A DNA stretch of 64,000 bases from Cristatella mucedo (lineage: Eukaryota; Bryozoa; Phylactolaemata; Cristatellidae), in contig WPIO01000066.1 of NCBI GenBank assembly GCA_009760855.2, positions 890,501-954,500 on the forward strand, in the 5' to 3' direction. Below are positions 42,101 to 50,800 of this stretch, in pieces. Each line of letters begins with the position of its first letter. Position 1 is the first letter of the stretch. The notes beneath the pieces were generated by a model. That model did not search any database. It had not been told where the DNA came from and was given only the letters and a program-made list of their open reading frames with translations. The position numbers were made by a program, and so were the translations under genes.

Positions 42101-43721
42101 AGAGTTTTGTATAGCGCACTCACAGCCTAAGCGTCTTTCGGTACGCATTCGGTAGCCAACAGACTTCGTCTCACGCAACAAAGAGAAAGTGGGAAGCATA
42201 GCAGAGTTAGGAGAGCAGTTGAGGTAGTGAGTAGCATGGAAGTAGCAGTTCAGAACTGCTGAAAAAGATGTGCCATAGTCGGCAGTTGGAGAGTAGATGT
42301 CGTTGCGCAAGAATTGTGGAAGCGAGTTCATAAAGGTAGCTCCACAAAACAACTTATGTCAAGACATCCTAATAGGGACATGCCTATCGGTCTAGAAAGG
42401 GAGCATGCTTAGCTCTGGTGGCATGCCCGGTCCAAATGAATAAGTCCTGGCAATATTCGCTTTAGACGTTCGATTGCTGCTGCATGCTGGGACCGACTGA
42501 AGCAACAGCATGCCTGGAACAAGCCACCTAGCGCTCCAGCGTTGATTGACACTCAGCTGACACTCAGCCATCATATTAGGCAAGCTTGCACCAGCCTGGG
42601 CTCCGGGCATGACAGGCTCTGCAGGTACATCAGACTCTGCTGCTGCAAGTGCAAACCGAGCACAAAACCAAAAGGTGCCAGAGAGACTCACGGTGCCCAC
42701 TTGTTGGAGACCGTGCCTCTAGTTCATATGCTCCTAAAGCCTGGAATGCATTCCAGACTGACTCATGGCATCCCCTGACTTGATGACATTTAAAAAAAGC
42801 TGAAAACGCATCTTTTAATCACAGCATTTAGTAAGTTATTGCGATTCGTCCTTTGAGTGCTTATGGGTGCTGCCACTGTACATGCTGCCACTAACTTGTA
42901 TGTTGACAATGTGCATGTAACCTCTATCAATATTATGTTTGCTGACATTGAGCATGCTACCACTACACATTCGATCATTTTTCCTTCACAACATATGTAA
43001 AGTGCCTAGAACAAGATTAAGTTCTCCCGAGAGTGCAATACAAATATATTATTTCGGCTGCCAGCCGAGCGAACGGCGACATACCTGGAATGTCCAAAAA
43101 ACGCCGAACTTGACGCAGCTCTGGCGCTTGTCGTCAAACCGGTTGTCTTCACCAATCTTCAGGATGCGGTACAGAAGATAGCCGGACAGGCGAAGGCCCC
43201 AGGCGCACACGAACACCGTTATCACTATTTGCCGGACGGAGTACGTCTACAACGGCCGTTACTGTGCAGAAACTTTGATGCTGTGACCCTTTCGCAACGA
43301 CCGATTCGCGCTTCGGGCTGCGACGGATGAAATCCAGCCAAGAGCTCGGCTCGCGCGAATCGCAATCCGAAGAAAGCACAGCAGCAGCAGTAGGGCTAGC
43401 TAGTGCGGTCACCTCCCGCTCCCTTCAGGTAGTGCTGGGGGCGGACCGATCGTCGGCTGCTACCTAAAGTGCCTAGAAAGAGATTCAGTTCTCTGAGGGC
43501 GCCATGCAAACGTCTTATTGTTGTCGTCTTATTATTATTATTATTACCTGCGCCAGGCAGAACGTAAGCACTGCTAAGACGACGAAGTTCGTGCCGCCGG
43601 CGAAGTCGGTCACTTTGTCAAACTTGAACGCAAAGGCGATCAGAAAGAACGTCAGCTGCATGCCGACCGTCACGACGGCGCATATCGCCAGGTTATTGCT
43701 ATCCCACAAGTAGATGGCCAT
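36573..43721 (-). CDS. DUF1295 / steroid 5-alpha-reductase C-terminal-like membrane protein, 5 exons, complete
   Basis: Join (minus): 43721-43548, 43246-43085, 40189-39943, 38190-37995, 36783-36573. All introns are GT-AG with matching phases, giving 330 codons including stop (329 residues). Predicted polytopic membrane protein with about seven hydrophobic segments: residues 11-34, 40-58, 63-86, 113-128, about 150-170, and two in exon 4. The family signature is strong: '[18 protein letters not shown]' at the end of exon 3, then '[14 protein letters not shown]' and '[15 protein letters not shown]' in exon 4, and '[14 protein letters not shown]' at the start of exon 5. Relatives include steroid 5-alpha-reductases and isoprenylcysteine methyltransferases; the reaction of the DUF1295 subgroup is not established, so a lipid oxidoreductase role is inference. 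The C-terminus adds a Lys/Gln/Glu-rich tail. It is divergent from CIR1. Repeats fill introns 2-4. Confidence 0.93.
36845..37240 (-). mobile_element. LINE-A 3' end in DUF1295 intron 4
   Basis: (TAA)n, antisense stem-loop, 3' UTR and the last ~50 codons of the ORF. Part of it (from 36931) lies in the 498-bp tandem duplication, so a second partial copy is at 37429-37738. Confidence 0.85.
36931..37928. repeat. Tandem duplication, two units of 498 bp
   Basis: 36931-37428 is repeated at 37429-37926 with one mismatch seen (A at 37425, G at 37923), and the GC dinucleotide at the junction is shared. Each unit holds most of a LINE-A 3' end plus about 190 bp of intron sequence containing a (CA)n tract; identical 82-codon frames appear in both. 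It lies wholly in DUF1295 intron 4, leaving splice sites untouched. Confidence 0.95.
37995..38190 (-). CDS. DUF1295 protein, exon 4
   Basis: Acceptor TTTGCAG, donor GGAAG|GTGAGT. Encodes '[20 protein letters not shown]' and '[15 protein letters not shown]', the most conserved part of the family. Starts in phase with the single G from exon 3 and leaves AG for exon 5. Confidence 0.93.
38315..38668 (-). mobile_element. LINE-A 3' end, diverged, in DUF1295 intron 3
   Basis: Antisense tail ('GGCACCCACAGATAATGCAATTTCTTTTTAGGCAC'), 3' UTR and end of the ORF, stopping at 'GGGAGCATACGACTAAAGGCA'. Confidence 0.75.
38712..38850 (-). mobile_element. SINE1 in DUF1295 intron 3
   Basis: Antisense: TGGTATAGTGGTTAAGGTACTCGCCCCG head, B box GGGCTCGAGCCCC, and CGCCTGAATAGAGATTAAGTTCTCTTTAGGTGCTATACAAATAAATTA tail. 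Well preserved. Confidence 0.75.
38868..39236 (-). repeat. GA-rich low-complexity array
   Basis: (GA)n with GGGA and GAAA variants, abutting the SINE1 head. Long Arg/Glu or Ser/Leu frames are artefacts. Confidence 0.95.
39393..39478 (-). mobile_element. SINE2-like fragment, diverged
   Basis: Antisense of CAAGGCTCTTCTGCTGCT at the tail side and of GGTCAAGGGTTCAAGTCTAGC (B-box-like) at the head side, with a CTGCTTACTACTC spacer in between. Confidence 0.45.
39482..39585. repeat. 52-bp tandem duplication
   Basis: The unit starting CTCGAGAAGTGAGAGAGAAA occurs at 39482 and 39534, apparently identical, in DUF1295 intron 3. Confidence 0.95.
39943..40189 (-). CDS. DUF1295 protein, exon 3
   Basis: Acceptor CTTATTCAG, donor CCACAG|GTAGGC. 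Starts in phase 0 with '[18 protein letters not shown]' and ends with '[14 protein letters not shown]' plus one base. Confidence 0.93.
40190..42020. other. DUF1295 intron 2, non-repeat part
   Basis: Mostly AT-rich intronic DNA with no recognised repeat or exon. Confidence 0.5.
42023..42345 (-). mobile_element. LINE-B 3' end in DUF1295 intron 2
   Basis: Antisense, with an intact (ATTAC)-type tail (TAATGTAATGTAATGTAATG at 42026-42047), 3' UTR and C-terminal frame 42092-42352 ending '[20 protein letters not shown]'. 5'-truncated. Confidence 0.85.
42700..43056 (+). mobile_element. LINE-A 3' end, diverged, in DUF1295 intron 2
   Basis: 'TTGTTGGAGACCGTGCCTCTAGTTCATATGCTCCTAAAGCCTGG' to a 3' UTR and AACAAGATTAAGTTCTCCCGAGAGTGC with a TATTATT tail. 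Confidence 0.75.
43085..43246 (-). CDS. DUF1295 protein, exon 2
   Basis: Acceptor GGCCGTTGTAG, donor TTCCAG|GTATGT; phase 0 at both ends, 54 codons. Encodes '[20 protein letters not shown]' and '[18 protein letters not shown]'. Confidence 0.92.
43462..43546 (+). mobile_element. Retroelement tail abutting the exon 1 splice donor
   Basis: AAGTGCCTAGAAAGAGATTCAGTTCTCTGAGGGCGCCATGCAAACGTCTTATT, then (ATT)n that runs up to the DUF1295 exon 1 boundary. On the gene strand the donor reads CAG|GTAATAATAAT. Confidence 0.75.
43548..43721 (-). CDS. DUF1295 protein, exon 1 (start codon)
   Basis: ATG at 43721-43719; 58 codons beginning '[20 protein letters not shown]' with two hydrophobic segments, donor CTGGCGCAG|GTAATA. 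The first ATG of the open frame was chosen. The upstream 300 bp is GC/CpG-rich, as expected of a promoter. Confidence 0.88.
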
Positions 43722-44111
43722 CTCGTGCAGAGCCGGCGAGCGAGCCTCGAGTCCCTCCTTCCAAACGAAGCACGATAGACTGCGAACGAGAGTGCGAGCT
43801 ATCCGAGTCGGCCGACGCGCGTCGAGTGACAGACTACAGGGTTCGGCTCGCTATTCAAGTTGTCGCCAAAAGGTTGCGTTAAATCAGAGCGTCGTCGACG
43901 TTACCTAACGCTTAGGTAATACTCGGTGTCAAGGTCATTACCGGTAGTTGCCGCTGTCAGCTTCCGGTCTCAACCTGCGGCCGTCCTAGTCTTAGGGCGT
44001 AGCGGTGGCGTAGGACGTGCGAAGTGCGCAAGGATTTCGCGCGTGCAGCAAGGAAGCGGATGTATCTCCAGGTCCGAAATAAAGACGAGCACTAGAGCTG
44101 ATTCTTGGCTG

Positions 44112-44265
44112 CTGGTCTGTCGCCATGGGTCTTTAAGCAAAGGAATTGAACGGCTAATTTATTGTCCACAGAGGATCATTACGAGGTCATTACGGGGCCG
44201 GAACTAGTGCAGCAGTTCAGTTAGGTATGGAGGAGCCAAGCCGTGGCGGGCCTGGTGTGTTCGGT
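44112..44265 (-). mobile_element. LINE-B internal fragment
   Basis: Antisense of the segment encoding 'HKARHGLAPPYLAELL' to the KTVGDRS region, truncated at both ends. Confidence 0.7.
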
Positions 44266-44311
44266 AGCTTGCACGCTATCAGGTGCAGGCAAGTTAACTA
44301 AATCAGCTAGT

Positions 44312-44386
44312 AAATTTAACGTGCCTAGAAAAGAATGAGAATGAAAACGCTACAGCAATTTGTTATTATTATTATTATTATTATGC
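44312..44386 (+). mobile_element. Retroelement tail, diverged
   Basis: AACGTGCCTAGAAAAGAATGAGAATG followed by (ATT)n at 44361-44384. Confidence 0.55.
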
Positions 44387-44389
44387 AGC

Positions 44390-44865
44390 CTACTTCAGCC
44401 TGAGGAGGTTGAGCGAGTCAGCGTACTCATATTTCCGGCTTCTTCCTCATGTAAGCTCCACCCGACGGAGCATCGTCCTGGGAAGTGAGCTCTGGTTTAG
44501 ACATTGAGAGGCATAAATCGGGCATACAGAAATTGGCAGGCAAAACAAATGACAACAAAGCAATATTGCTGCTGAAGTTCTGATTTCTTGCGATATGTAA
44601 TGCATTTTCAGTTAGCAGCGTCTTGAGGCTGTCGTCGTACACTAAGTACATTCTCTTATGGAGCCGCCGCTCATATACACTCTGCACAGCGACGCCCAAG
44701 CGTTAGCGTGTCGCCAAAGCGCCTTTCATAGATTTCCGAATGGTGCGTTCCGTGTTCGAGGCGTAGGCAAATCAGACAAGGCCAACAATAGGGGCTCGTT
44801 GGCTGCAGTTTATTCGGTGTGCCAGTTAGTAATGTGTTTGACGCAATCGCAGATCGTTCGCTCAG
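44390..44865. other. Unassigned sequence
   Basis: A 90-codon minus-strand frame (44427-44699) has no recognised motif. This may be the target into which the long LINE-B copy inserted, or its highly eroded upstream part. Confidence 0.25.
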
Positions 44866-45966
44866 CGGATCGTGCTGACGATACTCAGTTGTATTTGTCA
44901 TTTAAACCGTCGGAATATGCTGCACCAACTGAGAAACTCGATGCTTGCCTTGCCGATATTCGATCCTGGATGTCGGAAAACTTCCTGAAATTAAATGCCG
45001 ATAAAACCGAACTGCTGCTCATAGGACACCCTAAGCGTGTGGCTGGATTAAAAGGCTTTGCTGTTCTAATAGGTAATACTATTGTGCGACCTTAACCACG
45101 TGCTCGTAATTTAGGTGTCGTGTTCGACAACTGCCTCAATTTCGAAATCTTCATTCAGAAGACTGCCTCTACAGCTAGCCATCACATCCGATCTCCCTAT
45201 CCAAGATTAGAAGCTGTCTCCCACAGTGGCTTGCAAAAATTTAACTAGCTCTTTAGTTCTGTCTCGGCTTGATTATTGTAATTCCCTTTTTGCTGGGCTG
45301 CCAAAGAAAGCTATTATGCCACTACAGCTGACTATGAATATGGCTGCAAGGCTGGTCTTCAAGTACCAGCGGTTTGAGCACGTGTTGCCTCTGCTGAAAG
45401 AGCTAGGATGGTTGCTGGTTGAGCAAAGGATACAGAGCAAAGTTCCTACGCTGACCCACAAGGCCCGCCACGGCTAGGCTCCTCCGTACCTAGCTGAACT
45501 GCTACATCAGTTTCAGCCTGTTCGTGCCCTGAGGTCCTGTGTGGACAGTAAATTAGCTGTCCCATTCCTCCGCTTAAAGACAGTTGGCGACAGAAGCTTT
45601 AGCTCTGCAGGTCCTAGACTGTGGAACTCGCTTCCACAATTCTTAGGCAACGACAACTACTCTCCAACTGCCGACTATGGCACATCTTTTTCAGCGGTCC
45701 TGAACGGCTACTTCTATGCTACTCACTACCTCAACTGCTCTCCTAACTCTGCTATGCTTCCCACTTTCTCTTTGTTGCGTGAGACGAAGTCTGTTGGCTA
45801 CCGAATGCGTACCGAAAGACGCTTAGGCTGTGAGTTCGCTATGCAAAACTCTCCTGCGTAACACCCACATAGTCTTTATGACTTAGTGGAGTTACAGACA
45901 GAGATTCATTACATTACATTACATTACATTACATTACATTACATTACATTACATTACATTACATTA
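44866..45966 (+). mobile_element. LINE-B, longest copy in the window
   Basis: Starts within the RT palm at '[20 protein letters not shown]', then 'LADIRSWMSENFLKLNADKT', '[14 protein letters not shown]', 'HKARHG', 'GPRLWNSLPQFLGNDNYSPT' and '[20 protein letters not shown]', stop, and the 3' UTR. Several stops and frameshifts. The 3' UTR contains a stem-loop (GTAACACCCACA..AGTGGAGTTAC, 45858-45895) and the element ends in about a dozen ATTAC repeats. CR1/L2-group non-LTR retrotransposon distinct from LINE-A. Confidence 0.88.
45906..45966 (+). repeat. (ATTAC)n tail of LINE-B
   Basis: Twelve uninterrupted pentamers, the longest tail of the family here. Confidence 0.97.
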
Positions 45967-46494
45967 CTCATATGTCTCGGGTCGACAAAACTTTGAGGAT
46001 TGTCTAAATTCAGTGTCTGCGAAAACGTTAGACCGCATTTGTCTAAAAATATCGATTTCTCAGCTTGGCGGGCAGCAAGTGTCGACGAATCGGCAGCTAG
46101 CAGCTCTGGCTCTCCTCAACTCATCTACCATCTCAACCTACTCGCCCAGCCACAGGTTCCACGGTTGGCAGGTAGCAGGGCAGTCTCTGGGACTCCCCAG
46201 CTTTATCTCGGATCGCCCAGTCCACCACCCTAGCGCTCCAAATGGGCAATGCAGTGCTAAGCGCCGCCCAGTGGAGACAGTGCGCACAATTGCCAGGCGA
46301 TTCTACTTAGCCTCCAATTCCAATAGCTGGTCAAGACATTAACTTGAGATTGCACTCGAACCTATTGTCTCACGTCCGACCTGGCAGCCTATCACCTCAG
46401 CCTTTCATCCTTCTGCCTTAGTTCTCTCTTCCATCATACGCCACAGTTCTGTGTGAGCTCAGCCAGTTCTTTTCCGTTCTACTCCGCGTGGAGT
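45967..46494. other. Unassigned sequence
   Basis: Overlapping plus-strand frames (46000-46233, 46013-46342) without domains. Confidence 0.25.
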
Positions 46495-46925
46495 AGGGGC
46501 TCGTTCTCGCGACGGCGGTGCGACGAAGATGAACGATGCCCCCACAAGGGCATGTTGGTCGATGACGACGGCTGTATTACATCATACACTGGCTACGCAA
46601 GCGTGCGAGCGTACCTACAGATGTAGCCGTCGTAGAAGTAGCTCCGGAGCGTCAGTGGAGAGAAGCCAGCAAGAGAAAAGGAAGAGAGGCAGAGAGTGAA
46701 TAGCGTGCGTACAGGTCGTCGCACAGGCAGAAAGTTCCATGCTGCCGGACTAGCACGTCAGGCGACCACAGCTGACCCGTTGCAATTAAATGCAGCTTAG
46801 TCAGCCGATACTGTCCAATGCAGCGTCTAATGAGGTGGTACTCAGCGCGCCCGCTGGCCGGGCGGTGTGATGGCTGAACAGCATTGCAGGCGTGGCCACG
46901 CCCGCAGTGGCCACTGATCGTCTGC
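46495..46925 (-). repeat. Repeat C, copy 3
   Basis: Antisense of copy 1: 'GCGTGGCCACG', 'CTGAGTACCACCTCATTAG', 'TTGGACAGTATCGGCTGACT' and AAGCTGCATTTAATTGCAACGGGTCAGCTGTGG, followed by the pyrimidine-rich segment and the 'TCCGGAGCTACTTCTACGAC' region. Lies about 0.8 kb upstream of CIR1. Confidence 0.6.
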
Positions 46926-47743
46926 CACCTCGCCGGCTCTAAACAACGGAAGCACGGTTTTCTTCTGATTTTTTATTAATCGCCGTCGAGCCACTGGCTA
47001 TTGGTATCGTGTACGAAGTTCGACCGTCGGAGGGGCCTGTGGTCCACTCGCCTAGCTTTCGTCATCAGTCGTGTTAGGCAGACGCCTCAGTCAAACATTT
47101 GTCCACGCCATCTCTCTAGCACACCGCCTGAACTGCCATTCTCGCGTTTGTCATCCAAACTATTTCCGTTTCGTACATTTAATACCTTTGAGCACTGCCT
47201 TTACAATGCCGTTACCTATCGTTTATAAACCATTTTTTAATTGCAGCGAGCCTTTTACAATAGTTTTGGACGGTTGGTGGATTGCCGTCTTTGAAGTCCT
47301 GACCAAAAGGTAAATTCTTAATTGAGTACTTCCCAAAAGCTTCTTAGAAAGGACCACCGCACATCCTTTAAAATAGAAAGACAAAATTGAAAGGCAGTTG
47401 AATGGTAACAGGAAGACGGCAGAGCCATTACTGCGTGCCAGTAGCGCTTGGCTGGCGGGCAGGTTGAGCCCGAGGATGTAATTGCTCATCTGTGAACGGG
47501 CCTTTCTTACAGGTGAATGTATTCTAAGCATAACCTCACAAAGTTGATAATTCAAATTTTCTTTTTAAAATATATATGCAATAATATAGATACTATTTTA
47601 TTAGACTCTAGCACGACAATTCTGTCCTAATCTGCGCAGTTAGTCTCACTTCATTACAGCGACCGCAGTATTGAAACTTTCAATTTCCGTTTGGCGACGG
47701 TTTGCACCTTTTTGTTTAGTCTCCGTCGATATCGAACGCGAAA
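46926..47743 (+). promoter_or_regulatory. CIR1 upstream region and probable 5' UTR
   Basis: No repeat recognised. The final 100 bp (pyrimidine-rich, then GTCGATATCGAACGCGAAA before ATGG) looks like 5' UTR with a good initiation context. No TATA box close to the start. An isolated exon-like string at 47206-47311 was considered and not accepted. Confidence 0.35.
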
Positions 47744-47815
47744 ATGGGTAAAGGTTATAATAACTACATGTCAAAGAAGTTTTTCCATCCTGGAAACTTC
47801 GACAACATCAAACGG
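47744..47815 (+). CDS. CIR1: CIR1 exon 1
   Basis: ATG in CGAAAATGG context; encodes '[20 protein letters not shown]' and NIKR; donor CGG|GTAAGC, phase 0. Confidence 0.95.
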
Positions 47816-50800
47816 GTAAGCTTTTGCTAGTATTGAGAAAATTCGTTTTGTTGTTGCGGTTATAGGTCCTTGCTCAACGGTTTTGCTAGATACGAGTCCA
47901 GCTATCCCTCCGCCTTTGATTCTTTGATTCCGGAGATTCATGTCACCAATAGTAGGACTTTAGTCACGTAGATATTTTTAGTCGCTTAGATGAGTTTTTG
48001 TCTGATATATGTTCCAGTTTCCTCCTATGCATGTCGTACTCTGGGCAAATGGAATTTGGGTTAGGCACTCAGTTGAGGGTGGAGTGGTTGCTCGTTAGCC
48101 TGCTTGACGGCTAAGATCGGTGGAGGAAGAGGCTTACAGTCGGTGCGCTAAACTGCAGCCGGACTCGGCAATCGTGAACGTCGCCAAGTGACGCAATACA
48201 GTACTTCTCACCGACCCGCAGTAACTCGTAAGTCAAGCAATGTATTAACTTTACGGTCATATTCTGCTGCGCTTTTAGATCCCTCTACTCTCGTGCTCCG
48301 GCCTACATGCGCTTATCAGGCTGCACATCTCGAAATACTAGTCCCCCTGACTCGGGTCACCTAGCTGTGCCTCCAAGGAAACTCCAGTCTTTTGGCAACC
48401 TCACCATCGGTTTGTATGTTCCTAAAGGCTGGAAAAATAGCCGAACTTGAAATAGATTCTATAGCCACCAGTTCTTCATAGCTTTTGCCCGATCCACGTG
48501 AATTGTCTTTTTCGTGGTTAAGGGTATGGGCAGTAGCATGTTATTAATAAAGTCTATGTGCTTCCTTTCCAGCACATAACTTGTGCATGTAAAGCGGTTC
48601 TGTTACCCTGGGGTGCTGCACAATATCTTTCTTTTTATCATCAGTATTGTTACCCTGAGGTGCTGCACAATATCTTGCTTTTTATCATCAGTATTGTTAA
48701 CGGAAAATCAGATTAGTATAGAAATAAGACATAGGTTAGCTGTCACTGATTTGCTTTTGCAGTGGTCTTTATATTTTAGAGATGCCCATGACAGATCTTT
48801 TGAGAGCATTTATTTAAGTTAGCTGCAGATTTTCTCTTTGCCACTTTTTTGCATCGGTACGGCAGATTTGAAGCTGATCTTGTTAGTCCTGATGCAGTTT
48901 AAGGCCGAAAGGATGCGGGGGTCAGGGGAAGTCTGTCACTGCTTGAGTGGTTTTAAACAAGTTTAGATTTGCAAAACTGTGACATTTTAAAAAGCATTAC
49001 AAGTGTAATGTAATAGAAAATTATAATTTATGTGTAGCGCCCTAAGATAACCTAATCTGCAGCCACAGGCTTTCCTATGCCCTAGGGCTCCAGCCTATGA
49101 GCCTAGTCGTTAAAGGCTTGCACGTTTCCTCTGCTAGCCATTGCGTCCGATCTCAGTCTACGATTAGGGACAATCTACCTCGGTGGCTAACTAAGCCAGT
49201 TAGCCACGGCTAGTTAACAAATCCCAGAGGTTCAGCCATGTCTTCTGTGCGGAAGGAACGGCAATGATTGTTGTAATACTTCGTCGTAACAATCGTAATA
49301 CTTTCAATGCAACTCACTGCTTGCTGGTCTACCGGCCTGTGCAATCAGGAGCTTACAGCTGGTGCAAAACTCTGCAGCTAGGCTTGTCTGTCATGAGGAT
49401 TTCAGTTGCCACATCACACCACACTCGCTGACATGAGCTGGCTATCAGTCAAGCAACGCATCGACTTCAAGGTTTTGTTGCTCACTTTTAGGTCCCTTCA
49501 TTCTTTGGCTCCAGCCTACCTTTCAGATCTACTGCCTACCAGTCCAAGAATCGTACCACCTGCTTTTCGGATACCTCGTACAAACCTCAAATCCTTTCAG
49601 ATCGTTCCTTTAGTTGGTATGCTCCAAAAGCCTGGAACTCACTCCCGACTTGCATCACGACATCCCTTGAATTGACCACATTTAAAAACAAATTAAAAAC
49701 ACCTATTCGCAGCATTTAGTGGGTCCATGTGATTCGTCCTTGATGTGCTTATGCGTGCTGACTGTGCATGCTGCCACTTACCACAACCACACTTGCATGC
49801 TGACCCTGTGCACGGCACCCCTAACCATGTTATTCTTGTTGTTTATTGAGCATGCTATTGCTAACCATGCGATCGTGCTTACTTTGCAGCAAATGTAAAG
49901 CGCGTAGAAAGAGATTGAGTTCTTTGAGGGTGCTGCATCAAATGAATTATGATTTCTAATTATTTTTAATGGCTTCTGGTTAATCAGTGGATACACAGAT
50001 TAAAGCATTTACTCTGACCCATACGGTAAAGCCATATATTGGGTCCGTCATTTATTGCTGAACTGCTGCACTAGTTTCAGCCTCCTTGTGTCCCCGGGTC
50101 CTCTCTGGACAATATATTAGATGTTCTATTCCTTGGTCATTAAATCGTTTGCAACCGAAGCTTTTGCTCTGCAGGTCCTGTGGAACTCACTTCCAGAATT
50201 CTTAGGCAATGAATCTGTTCTCCAGCTGCTGAATGTGGCATTTCTTTTGCAGCCATTCTTAGCTGCTACTTCCATACTATTCACTTCCTTGACTGCCCTT
50301 CTGACTCAGCTATGCTTTTCACGTTCTCTATGTAAGCAAGTATCTTTCTCTTTGTTATGTGAGGTGAGTCTGCTGGCTACGGCAGTACCGAAAGCTTCTC
50401 AGACTTTGAGTGGGCTATAGCAAACTCCCAAGTAACACCCACTTGGGTATATTACTTTGTTGAGTTACAGACAGGAGTACATTCCATCCATCTGTTGCCC
50501 TTCCAGCAGCTGGAGCAGTTTGCTTGTGCTATGCAGCTAGATGCCTAATGATAGTCATCTATTTGTATAAAGCCCACAGCGAACTTAATCCTTTTCTCGG
50601 TACTTTGCAAATGCTGTAAAGTTAGCATGATTAAACGGTTATTGGCGATAAGCACAACACAACACAATGTCAACAAGCAAAACATGATTAGGGTGACATG
50701 CTCAGTATCAATATGTAATATGGCTAGTGTCTACCCCGGCTTTGTGCCGAACCGCCCCCTCCCCCCAGGAGAGCTGAAAGAATACACCTGGCAGCCGATT

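Noticed and set aside
44427-44699. 90-codon minus-strand frame as a gene
   Set aside because: No recognisable domain, no splice or promoter support; left as unassigned.
45906-45966. Regularly spaced short repeats as a CRISPR-like or telomeric array
   Set aside because: The ATTAC pentamers are contiguous without spacers and form the 3' tail of a LINE-B copy.
47206-47311. Exon-like string (LDGWWIAVFEVLTKR) ending at AAAAG|GTAAAT just upstream of CIR1
   Set aside because: Too short, no family match, and CIR1 exon 1 has a well-placed start of its own; an alternative upstream exon could not be supported.
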